This document shows positions 14,608 through 21,861 of a stretch of DNA of 25,790 nt, in pieces. Source of the stretch: an uncultured Actinomycetes bacterium. GTDB lineage: Bacteria > Actinomycetota > Actinomycetes > Nanopelagicales > Nanopelagicaceae. The stretch covers positions 1-25,790 of the forward strand of contig CAIMNT010000167.1 in assembly GCA_903842855.1 (NCBI GenBank). Reading direction: 5' to 3'. Each line of letters starts with the position of its first letter. Positions within the stretch are counted from its first letter, which is position 1. The notes below the pieces were generated by a model. That model worked only from the letters and a program-made list of their open reading frames with translations. It was not told the origin of the DNA and searched no databases. The position numbers were made by a program, and so were the translations under genes.

Positions 14608-16089
14608 GTGCGCCAGACAAAGGGCAAGAGCGATCACGTAGTAATCGTGGGCGCAGGTCTAGGAGGGCTGAGTGCAGCTCTGCGATTAGCCGGGGCTGGA
14701 CGCAAGGTCACAGTGATTGAACGCGAACTCGTACCTGGTGGTCGCAACGGATTACTTCAACGCGATGGTTATTCCTTTGACACTGGTCCAACGGTTCTTA
14801 CCATGCCATCTCTGATTCAAGATGCCCTCTCGTGTGTCGGTGAGGATCTTAAGGATTGGTTGGAGTTAATTCCGGTAGATCCGCTTTATCGTGCCTTTTA
14901 TCACGATGGCACACACTTAGATGTGCATGCCGATACCGCACGAATGCAGGAAGAGATCGCCACGAAGATCGGGGCATCGGAAGCTGCTGGTTACGCAAAG
15001 TATGTCGATTTTGTTACTAAGTTGTACAAGTACGAGATGAATGACTTCATCGATCGCAACATTGATTCACCTTTAAATTTATTGACACCCAACCTGGCTA
15101 AACTCGTAGCGCTTGGTGGCTTTCGTAAATTAGCGCCGAAGGTCAATGACTACCTCAAAGATCCTCGTACCCAAAAGGTCTACTCATTCCAAGCGATGTA
15201 TGCGGGAGTTAGCCCACAACAGGCGCTGGCGATTTATGCAGTGATCGCATATATGGATTCGGTAAATGGAGTCTTCTTCCCTAAAGGTGGAATGCATGCT
15301 GTTCCGCGCGCACTTGCAGGAGCGGCTGCTAAGCATGGGGTTATCTTCAAATATGGCACATCTGTCACCACTGTGGAAAAGAGCAATAATCGCGCGATCG
15401 CAGTAATCACCGATACTGGGGAACGCATAGAGTGCGATGCGCTGATTTTAAATCCAGATCTGCCGGTGGCCTACCGCGAGTTATTGGGTAGCACTCCGCG
15501 CAAAGTTGCCCACCTTAAATATTCACCATCGTGCGTGACGCTCCTAGTAGGTACCAAGAGGAAATATGACCACTTAGCCCACCACAACATTCACTTTGGA
15601 GAGTCATGGGATGGGGTCTTTGATGAGCTAATCAATAAGCAGACTCTTATGACCGATCCAAGTCTCCTGGTGACGGTTCCTACCTATGACGATCCAACAC
15701 TTGCTCCTACAGATCGTTCTTCGTATTACATACTCTTTCCGACCCCCAACTTAGATGCCGACATTGACTGGCACAAAGAAGCTCCGCGATATCGCGATGA
15801 GATGTTGCGCGTTATGGAGTCGCGCGGATATTCCGGCTTTGCAGAGGCGATTGAAGTTGAAGAGATGATCACTCCTCTAGATTGGCAAGAGCGCGGAATG
15901 GAGCGCGGCGCCCCATTTGCCAGTGCACATACCTTTTTCCAGACTGGTCCCTTTAGGCCGCGCAATATGGCGCAAGGTTTTGAGAATGTGGTCTTTGCAG
16001 GATCTGGAACCCAACCGGGTGTAGGTGTACCGATGGTTTTGATCTCTGGCCGTTTAGCCGCTGAAAGAATTGTGGGAGCAATTAAGTAA
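14608..16089 (+). CDS. crtI: Phytoene desaturase
   Basis: A CrtI-type flavoprotein of 493 residues that introduces double bonds into phytoene to give neurosporene or lycopene. It has the N-terminal FAD motif VVIVGAGLGGLSAALRLAGAG, then GGRNG, DTGPTVLTMP, FFPKGGMHAVPRAL, and the C-terminal signature VVFAGSGTQPGVGVPMVLISG. I chose GTG 14608 because AAGGGG (14596-14601) stands 6 nt upstream. The longer frame from 14566 overlaps crtE and adds only non-family residues. It is more typical of phytoene desaturases than its paralogue at 10504. crtB starts 1 nt after its stop. Confidence 0.94.
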   Translation: MRQTKGKSDHVVIVGAGLGGLSAALRLAGAGRKVTVIERELVPGGRNGLLQRDGYSFDTGPTVLTMPSLIQDALSCVGEDLKDWLELIPVDPLYRAFYHDGTHLDVHADTARMQEEIATKIGASEAAGYAKYVDFVTKLYKYEMNDFIDRNIDSPLNLLTPNLAKLVALGGFRKLAPKVNDYLKDPRTQKVYSFQAMYAGVSPQQALAIYAVIAYMDSVNGVFFPKGGMHAVPRALAGAAAKHGVIFKYGTSVTTVEKSNNRAIAVITDTGERIECDALILNPDLPVAYRELLGSTPRKVAHLKYSPSCVTLLVGTKRKYDHLAHHNIHFGESWDGVFDELINKQTLMTDPSLLVTVPTYDDPTLAPTDRSSYYILFPTPNLDADIDWHKEAPRYRDEMLRVMESRGYSGFAEAIEVEEMITPLDWQERGMERGAPFASAHTFFQTGPFRPRNMAQGFENVVFAGSGTQPGVGVPMVLISGRLAAERIVGAIK

Positions 16090-16090
16090 C

Positions 16091-16990
16091 GTGGATGAGT
16101 TAACCGCTGCCGGAATTACCGACCCAGAACTTCGCGCCTCATATGCGGAGTGCAAGCGGCTTAACTCGTTACATGGCAAGACATATTACTTAGCCGCTTT
16201 GCTTCTTCCCAAGGAGAAGCGACCACATGTTCACGCTCTCTATGGATTCGCGCGCTATGCAGATGAGATTGTCGATGACCTCGCATCTACACTCACAATT
16301 TCCGAGAAGGCCGACTTTTTAAAACGGTGGGGCGATGGAGTTCTTAGCGACATTAGCTCCGGCACTAGCAGCGATCATATTGGGCGAGCACTTGTCGATA
16401 CGGTGCATCGATTTAATATCCCAATCTCGTATTTTGAGGCTTTCTTGCACTCCATGACGATGGACCTTTCGGTTACGCATTACCAGACCTATGACGACTT
16501 AATGGAATATGTATACGGAAGCGCTGCAGTCATCGGGCTAGAGATGGTTCCAATTTTGGGATACCGCGATAGCTCAGCATTCGCTGCAGCCGAGAAACTT
16601 GGTATCGCATTTCAACTCGCCAATTTCATTCGCGATGTCGGTGAGGATCTAGATCGTGGACGCATTTACTTACCGCTCGATGAATTAGCAGCTGCCGGTG
16701 TAACTCCAGAACTCTTGGCAGAGCGCAGACTCACTCCAGAGATAAAGAGCGCTCTGGCATTTCAGATCGCAAGAGTTAGGCGTTTGCAGGCGGAGGCGAG
16801 CGCAGGAATCGCTCTCCTTGAACCAGCTAGCCAACCCTGTATTCAGGCCGCAAGTGAGCTCTACTGCGGAATCGTGGATGAGGTCGAAAAAATAAATTTC
16901 GAGGTATTCACTAAGCGTGCCACTACATCGACGTGGCGCAGGCTGAAGGTAGCTGGACCCGCCTTCGCCCAGGCAATTCGGGCGCGGTAA
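16091..16990 (+). CDS. crtB: Phytoene synthase
   Basis: A squalene/phytoene synthase family enzyme of 299 residues that joins two GGPP into phytoene. The first Asp-rich site is YADEIVDD and the second is RDVGEDLDRGRIYLP, both complete, with the family element LYGFARYADE just before. The GTG at 16091 follows the crtI stop by 1 nt, so translation is probably coupled; the frame back to 16070 overlaps crtI and is not needed. It is the last gene of crtE-crtI-crtB, and the next unit begins with a riboswitch 21 nt downstream. Confidence 0.95.
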   Translation: MDELTAAGITDPELRASYAECKRLNSLHGKTYYLAALLLPKEKRPHVHALYGFARYADEIVDDLASTLTISEKADFLKRWGDGVLSDISSGTSSDHIGRALVDTVHRFNIPISYFEAFLHSMTMDLSVTHYQTYDDLMEYVYGSAAVIGLEMVPILGYRDSSAFAAAEKLGIAFQLANFIRDVGEDLDRGRIYLPLDELAAAGVTPELLAERRLTPEIKSALAFQIARVRRLQAEASAGIALLEPASQPCIQAASELYCGIVDEVEKINFEVFTKRATTSTWRRLKVAGPAFAQAIRAR

Positions 16991-17010
16991 AGGAGCAGGC
17001 GCTACAGTTA

Positions 17011-17100
17011 TCCCCAACGGGAGCCGCTTTTGTGGCTGAGAGGACCTGATCGTCAGGTCGACCGTATGACCAGTTCGGTAATGCGAATTGTGGAAGGGGT
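17011..17100 (+). promoter_or_regulatory. TPP riboswitch (THI element)
   Basis: All core parts of the thiamine pyrophosphate aptamer are present. P1 pairs CCCC (17012-17015) with GGGG (17096-17099). P2 pairs AGCC (17022-17025) with GGCT (17034-17037) and is followed by the invariant CTGAGA (17036-17041). A variable P3 arm pairs GACCTGA with TCAGGTC (17043-17059). TGACC is followed by a stem pairing CAGTTCG (17071-17077) with CGAATTG (17084-17090) that closes the conserved GTAATG loop. The 3' strand of P1 is itself the ribosome-binding sequence GGAAGGGG, 7 nt before ATG 17107. TPP binding should therefore hide the ribosome site and switch translation off. TACAGT at 17003-17008 is a possible -10, but its spacing would start the RNA inside P1. 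Confidence 0.93.
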
Positions 17101-17106
17101 TTAATC

Positions 17107-17721
17107 ATGCATTCTATAAATCACGCAGTCATGACCGTCATGTTGACCGCATGGGGATATCAACTCACATATCTAGAGTTCTTTGCCTTCGTAACCTCCG
17201 TTGTTGGGGTTGCATACGGAATCTTTGGTCCTCGCGCCACCTGGCCCTGGTGGAATATCAGCAGTCTGCTCTATGCGGGTCTCTTCTTCGAGCAGAAATA
17301 TTATGCAAGTGCACTTCTGCAATTTGTCTTTGTCGCCGGAGGTATCTGGGGTTGGTTTGGCTGGGGCCCCAAAGGTGCAAAGCCATCGAAACTCAAACTT
17401 CGTACAAATCTTTATTGGATCGCGGGTTACGCCGTTGCCTGGTTCTCTTTATATCCGCTTCTAAAATATTGGGGCGCGGCCGCATCGCTCACCGATGCCT
17501 TTGGTTTTGTTGGAAGCTGCATCGCGCAGGTATTGATGTGTGTAGAACGCTACGAGGCTTGGCCCCTGTGGTTTGTCGTTGATGGGGTTTACACCTATCA
17601 GTTCTGGCATGGGAAGTCCTACCTCACCTCCATCCTTTACTTCATATTCGTTCTGCTGGCTATTGGTGGCTGGAAGCGCTGGTTACGAGTTGCAAACCTT
17701 CCAGAGAGCGTAATGAAGTAG
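17107..17721 (+). CDS. pnuT: PnuC-family vitamin transporter, probably thiamine (PnuT)
   Basis: An integral membrane protein of 204 residues with about seven hydrophobic helices. PnuC-family features include TWPWWNISSLLYAGLFF, GIWGWFGWG and the pocket motif WPLWFVVDGVYTYQF near the C-terminus. The family carries vitamins by facilitated diffusion, followed by trapping through phosphorylation. Plain PnuC takes nicotinamide riboside, but a TPP riboswitch with its ribosome site 7 nt upstream argues that thiamine is the substrate here. The next gene, 9 nt downstream, is a small P-loop kinase. A TPP-repressed thiamine importer suggests that the cell depends on external thiamine; this is inference. 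Confidence 0.87.
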   Translation: MHSINHAVMTVMLTAWGYQLTYLEFFAFVTSVVGVAYGIFGPRATWPWWNISSLLYAGLFFEQKYYASALLQFVFVAGGIWGWFGWGPKGAKPSKLKLRTNLYWIAGYAVAWFSLYPLLKYWGAAASLTDAFGFVGSCIAQVLMCVERYEAWPLWFVVDGVYTYQFWHGKSYLTSILYFIFVLLAIGGWKRWLRVANLPESVMK

Positions 17722-17730
17722 TAGCTCCAC

Positions 17731-18225
17731 GTGATTATCACCATTGATGGCGTTGCGGGGGCGGGTAAAACCACCCTCGCCCGCTTCATGTACGAGGAAT
17801 ACAAAGATCGCGCCAGTGTATACATCGTTCACATGGATGATTTATACGATGGGTGGAGTGATCCATTTGGAACATCCCTTTCTGAGAAGTTGAAGGCGAT
17901 CGCTGCCTCTCATATTGAAGAGAAGCCAGTGGAACTCTCCAAGTACGACTGGGTGAATGATGGTCCAGGTCATAGATTTATAGTGCCTCCTGTGGAATTG
18001 CTGATTATTGAAGGTGTGGGCTCTGGACAGAGCTCAATTCGAGGCTCGGTTGATACAAAGATCTGGATTGATCTAGAACCCATCGTTGGACTGCGTAGGG
18101 TGCTTGCCCGCGATGGATATGAAATAGAGGAGCAGATGCTGGGATTTCTAGAACAGCAGCATGAGCATTTCATAAAGGAAGGCACGCGCGCTGCCGCTGA
18201 TTTCCACCTGAATGGGCTGCACTAA
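17731..18225 (+). CDS. P-loop kinase of the uridine kinase-like superfamily, possible vitamin-trapping kinase
   Basis: A compact NTPase of 164 residues. The Walker A GVAGAGKTT (Gly7 to Thr15) begins right after the GTG start, VHMDDLYDGW carries an acidic pair at the position used by uridine kinase-like enzymes for substrate or metal, and ELLIIEGVGSG resembles Walker B. The C-terminal half has a lid-like stretch rich in charged residues. The family phosphorylates nucleosides and small metabolites, and the substrate cannot be read by eye. It sits 9 nt after the thiamine-type transporter and under the same TPP riboswitch, so it may phosphorylate incoming thiamine. A general housekeeping nucleoside kinase is the main alternative. 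No clear ribosome-binding site is seen. Confidence 0.75.
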   Translation: MIITIDGVAGAGKTTLARFMYEEYKDRASVYIVHMDDLYDGWSDPFGTSLSEKLKAIAASHIEEKPVELSKYDWVNDGPGHRFIVPPVELLIIEGVGSGQSSIRGSVDTKIWIDLEPIVGLRRVLARDGYEIEEQMLGFLEQQHEHFIKEGTRAAADFHLNGLH

Positions 18226-18229
18226 CCTC

Positions 18230-18241
18230 TAAGATTTAAGC
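18230..18241 (+). promoter_or_regulatory. -10 element, leaderless promoter of the PASTA kinase gene
   Basis: TAAGAT (18230-18235) fits TANNNT and ends 6 nt before GTG 18242. There is no Shine-Dalgarno sequence. The whole intergenic space after the P-loop kinase is 16 nt. Confidence 0.55.
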
Positions 18242-20074
18242 GTGTCAGATCTATCCGGCGAGATTATCGATAATCGCTATGAGCTCATTTCGCTCATAGC
18301 CGCGGGAGGCATGGCCTCTATTTATAAAGCCAATGATCTGCGGTTAGACCGGTTTGTGGCGGTGAAAATCATGCATCCTCACCTAGCCAACGATGAGGAG
18401 TTCGTAAATCGTTTTATCCGCGAGGCTAAGGCGATCGCCGCCTTGTCGCATCCCAATATTGTCTCTATCCAAGATCAGGGTTGGAACGAGGGCGGAGCGC
18501 CTGCGGTCTTTATCGTGATGGAGTTTATCGACGGCCAAACCCTGCGCGATCTGCTCTTTGAAAAGGGTCGCTTAACTCCCAGCGAGCTATTGCACTACAT
18601 GATTCCAGTGGTGAGCGCTCTCTCCCAGGCGCACGGCCTAGGTATTAACCACCGCGACTTAAAACCTGAGAATATATTGATATCCAGAGATGGTCGGGTG
18701 AAGATCGCCGACTTTGGTCTAGCGCGCGGTGGGTTGCTCGGTAGCACTATGACTGTCGAGTCGAGCGTGGTCTTGGGGAGCGTCTCATACCTATCCCCCG
18801 AACAAGTTGAGCGCGGCATCTCTGATGCTCGAAGCGATATCTACTCACTCGGAATTATGTTCTTTGAACTCCTAACTGGTAGCAAACCATACGATGGCGA
18901 AACCCCTATCCAGATTGCCTTTAAGCATGTCAATGAACGAGTTCCAGCGCCCTCCACACTCGTTGATGGGATTCCCACAGCTCTAGATGAACTCATTGTG
19001 AGGGCAACCTCACCCAATCCAGATCACCGCCAGAAAAATTGTTCGCAACTATTAGAGGAGCTGCAGAAGATCCAAGTTGATTTAGATCCCAAGCGTTCCC
19101 AATTGAGTTTAGATCTAGATTTACCACTTCCCACTGCAACTCCAAAACGTAAAAGTGCCAGACCCGAGGTGCGCGTCGGAAATACCCTCGTTACAAGAAT
19201 CAAGACTTTTACCGAACCTACTCGCATTAAAAATAACCCAACGAAACCAACTTTCATCCCTGAAGGAACACTAAAAGGAAATATTGAGGTGCCGGCTTTG
19301 AGTCATAGTGGAGAAATTCGTCGTAAAACTTCCAAGCGAGTAAGGCGAAACCGGATCAGATTTCTTCTCACTTTAATTGTTTTGCTGATCATCGCCGGGG
19401 GCTATTACTTCTTGGCTGACTCTGGCAGCGGAGTATCGATTCCTTCAGTAGTTGGAATGAGTCAAGCAGATGCAACAACCGCGCTCTCCGATATTGGACT
19501 TAAAACCTTTATCGCCCTCAAAGAGATTGACTCGGGCGTACCTGCCGGCAAAGTAATCTCTTCATCGCCTGGAGGAGGCGCACATTTAAAGAAGGGTGAG
19601 ACCGTTGCGCTGACAATTTCACTCGGAGCGCAAGTTATTCCAACGCCGACACCTACTCCTACTCCTACACCCAGCCCATCTGCGACCGTAGCGCCAGTGA
19701 CTATTCAATCCTATGTTGGTCTCACGAGTGATCAAGCGCAGAGCGAGCTAACAGCGGCGGGCATGGTGGTTAACCAGACCTTTGCCTACAGCGACACAGT
19801 TGCGATTGGTAACGTCATCTCACAAACTCCGGATGGCTCATCCCCCGTGCCTCCCGGCACAACGGTTAACTTGATCGTCTCCCAAGGATCATCCACGGTT
19901 TACATTCCAAATGTTTACTCGTTGTCGGGTAGTTATGCGTCGACTGAACTTGAGAATCTGCAACTTAAGGTCGTTGTGCGCAAGATTGGTAACGGCAAGC
20001 ATGTAACCAACGTATCGCCTAAGGTCGGAACTCAGGTCAAGCGTGGCTCTACGGTGGTCATAACGCTCGGGTAG
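18242..20074 (+). CDS. Ser/Thr protein kinase with PASTA domains (PknB-like)
   Basis: A membrane receptor kinase of 610 residues. The cytoplasmic kinase domain (about 12-275) has a glycine loop AAGGMASIY, Lys42 in VAVK, HRDLKPEN (Asp139, Asn144) and DFG (157-159), so it is catalytically complete. A basic, disordered juxtamembrane stretch leads to one membrane helix (about residues 373-393). Outside are three PASTA repeats, opening with VSIPSVVGMS, TIQSYVGLTS and VYIPNVYSLS; a Pro-Thr linker (PTPTPTPTPSPS) separates the first two. PASTA domains bind muropeptides or lipid II and couple cell-wall state to phosphorylation. It is alone here, away from the division genes that often accompany pknB, so it may be a second paralogue. 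Confidence 0.93.
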   Translation: MSDLSGEIIDNRYELISLIAAGGMASIYKANDLRLDRFVAVKIMHPHLANDEEFVNRFIREAKAIAALSHPNIVSIQDQGWNEGGAPAVFIVMEFIDGQTLRDLLFEKGRLTPSELLHYMIPVVSALSQAHGLGINHRDLKPENILISRDGRVKIADFGLARGGLLGSTMTVESSVVLGSVSYLSPEQVERGISDARSDIYSLGIMFFELLTGSKPYDGETPIQIAFKHVNERVPAPSTLVDGIPTALDELIVRATSPNPDHRQKNCSQLLEELQKIQVDLDPKRSQLSLDLDLPLPTATPKRKSARPEVRVGNTLVTRIKTFTEPTRIKNNPTKPTFIPEGTLKGNIEVPALSHSGEIRRKTSKRVRRNRIRFLLTLIVLLIIAGGYYFLADSGSGVSIPSVVGMSQADATTALSDIGLKTFIALKEIDSGVPAGKVISSSPGGGAHLKKGETVALTISLGAQVIPTPTPTPTPTPSPSATVAPVTIQSYVGLTSDQAQSELTAAGMVVNQTFAYSDTVAIGNVISQTPDGSSPVPPGTTVNLIVSQGSSTVYIPNVYSLSGSYASTELENLQLKVVVRKIGNGKHVTNVSPKVGTQVKRGSTVVITLG

Positions 20075-20083
20075 GCTCGCCCT
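20072..20083 (+). promoter_or_regulatory. -10 element, leaderless promoter of the nfo operon
   Basis: TAGGCT (20072-20077) ends 6 nt before ATG 20084. Its first three bases are the stop codon of the PASTA kinase gene. The same hexamer and spacing recur at two minus-strand genes in this window. Confidence 0.55.
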
Positions 20084-20965
20084 ATGAGTCCAACCAGTAG
20101 CCCTCGTTCCGCACCTCGCATCGGAGCCCACACGCCGACTTCCGGCGGAATGGCTAAGCGCTCTATCGAGTATGCGTTAACAACTGAGGCTGAGGCGATT
20201 CAAGTATTTGCCTCTAACCCACGTGGTTGGGCGATGCCCGAGGCTAACGTGGCAGCCGATACCGCATTTAGAGATCGCGCTGCAGAGTTAGACATTCACA
20301 CATATGTTCACGCACCATTTCTTATCAATCTCGGATCACCAACCCAAAGCACCTACGAGAATTCTCTGGCATCAACTGCGTATTCGCTCAAGCGCGCTCG
20401 TGAAATCGGCGCACTGGGCACTGTCATTCATACCGGCTCTGCAGTGGACGAGAGTCATGTCCCTACTGCATGGAAGCAGATCAAAAAAGGGATGATGCCG
20501 GTTCTCAAGAAGTTGAAGGATGAAGATCCTTGGTTACTTCTGGAACCTACCGCCGGCCAAGGTCAATCTCTGGTTAAGAAACTTGACGATCTCTTGATGT
20601 ACTTTGAAGCTCTCGAGTGGCATCCCAAAGTTGGAGTTTGTCTCGATACCTGTCACGTCTTTGCAGCGGGTCACGACATCGCTAAAAAGGGCGGAATGAC
20701 CGAAACTTTAGATCTCCTGGTCTCGTTGGTTGGAATCGAACGCATTAAGTTAATACATACCAATGATTCGATGGATATCTGTGGAGCTCTCAAGGACCGC
20801 CACCAAAATCTAGGTGAAGGTGAAATCGGCCTTAAGGCCTTTGAAGAGTTGATCGCTCATCCTGCTGTAGTAAACGCTCCCCTGATCCTTGAAACTCCCG
20901 GCCAAGAGCCCGAACATGGCGCAGAGATTGCGCTCCTTAAAAAAATGAGAAGCAAACGGAAGTGA
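20084..20965 (+). CDS. nfo: Endonuclease IV (AP endonuclease)
   Basis: A metal-dependent AP endonuclease of 293 residues that cuts DNA 5' of abasic sites in base-excision repair. The family elements are in order: RIGAHTPTSGG, FASNPRGW, VHAPFLINLGSP, VIHTGSA, LLLEPTAGQG (metal Glu), VCLDTCHVFAAGHD (metal Asp and His) and DRHQNLGEGEIG. Length is normal for the family. It heads a three-gene unit with an EamA permease (GTGA overlap) and threonine aldolase (ATGA overlap); no functional link between them is obvious. Confidence 0.95.
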   Translation: MSPTSSPRSAPRIGAHTPTSGGMAKRSIEYALTTEAEAIQVFASNPRGWAMPEANVAADTAFRDRAAELDIHTYVHAPFLINLGSPTQSTYENSLASTAYSLKRAREIGALGTVIHTGSAVDESHVPTAWKQIKKGMMPVLKKLKDEDPWLLLEPTAGQGQSLVKKLDDLLMYFEALEWHPKVGVCLDTCHVFAAGHDIAKKGGMTETLDLLVSLVGIERIKLIHTNDSMDICGALKDRHQNLGEGEIGLKAFEELIAHPAVVNAPLILETPGQEPEHGAEIALLKKMRSKRK

Positions 20966-21861
20966 ATTTAAAGCAACACAAATCGATTCCAACGGTTCTG
21001 CTGCTGAGCGTTGCTCTGGTCTGGGGTAGCACCTTTGCAATTATGAAGGATTCACTCGGCCGAATTGATGTGAACTCTTTTCTGGCTTGGCGCTTTGTTT
21101 TGGCGGCACTCATGATGGCGCTGCTTCGCCCACAAACTCTTCGCCAAATCTCCCCTAGCTTCTTACTTCGTGGAGTGTGCGCTGGTTTACTACTTGGCGG
21201 CGGCTATATCTTTCAGACGTTTGGGTTGACTCTTACCACTGTGGCAAAGACCGGTTTCATCACTGGGCTCTACGCAGTATTCGTTCCACTTATTGCCGCC
21301 GCTTTCTTCAAACATCACATCACCAGGATGCAGTGGTTAGCCGTGGGACTGGCGATATGTGGAACTGCAGTGCTCTCATTACACGGCTTTGCACTCGGAA
21401 AGGGTGAATTCCTGGTTCTGGTGGGTGCCCTCTTATTTGCCTTGCACATCATTGGCCTCGGTCGATGGAGCCCTGGTCGGGACCCGTATGCCCTCACCAT
21501 GATCCAGATGGCTACCGTAGGTTTCTTAGCCTTTCTCGCCTCCCTCAAGAACGGGTTTCACATCCCGCACGATCAAGGAGTCTGGGCCGTAGTTATTTAC
21601 AGCGCTATCTTCGCCAGCGCCTTTGCATTCATCGTGCAGACCTGGGCTCAATCATTTATGTCTGCAACCAGTGTCGGCATTATTCTGACGACGGAATATA
21701 TATTCGCTGCGATCTTTGGAATCGCGATCGTCCACGAAGATTTAACCTGGCGCGTCCTCGTCGGTGGCGGATTGATGATGACCGGTGTGTATTTAGCTAT
21801 TCTCTTCGAGGAACCTTCTGATCTGACAACGACTCACAACCATGAGAAGATAGCTCCATGA
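20962..21861 (+). CDS. EamA/DMT-family permease
   Basis: A membrane protein of 299 residues with about ten hydrophobic helices arranged as two EamA repeats. Typical elements are ALVWGSTFAIMKDSL at the first helix, SFLAWRFVLAALMM at the second, and LTTEYIFAAIFGIAIVHEDLTW near the end. The family exports amino acids, nucleotides or other metabolites, and the substrate here is unknown. It starts at GTG overlapping the nfo stop by 4 bp and overlaps threonine aldolase by 4 bp. Coupling to threonine aldolase hints at an amino-acid substrate, which is weak inference. The C-terminal tail is short, acidic and His-containing. Confidence 0.9.
   Translation: MNLKQHKSIPTVLLLSVALVWGSTFAIMKDSLGRIDVNSFLAWRFVLAALMMALLRPQTLRQISPSFLLRGVCAGLLLGGGYIFQTFGLTLTTVAKTGFITGLYAVFVPLIAAAFFKHHITRMQWLAVGLAICGTAVLSLHGFALGKGEFLVLVGALLFALHIIGLGRWSPGRDPYALTMIQMATVGFLAFLASLKNGFHIPHDQGVWAVVIYSAIFASAFAFIVQTWAQSFMSATSVGIILTTEYIFAAIFGIAIVHEDLTWRVLVGGGLMMTGVYLAILFEEPSDLTTTHNHEKIAP

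Noticed and set aside
10504..16089. The two CrtI-type desaturases as a recent duplication
   Set aside because: Their motifs differ strongly (GGKCRTEW vs GGRNG; different C-terminal FAD segments), which points to separate CrtD-like and CrtI roles.
17003..17008. TACAGT as the promoter of the riboswitch transcript
   Set aside because: With normal spacing the RNA would begin at about 17015, removing most of P1; kept only as a possibility.
19640..19680. Short direct repeats (CCTACTCC-like) suggesting a repeat array
   Set aside because: They encode the Pro-Thr linker between PASTA domains; no spacer structure.
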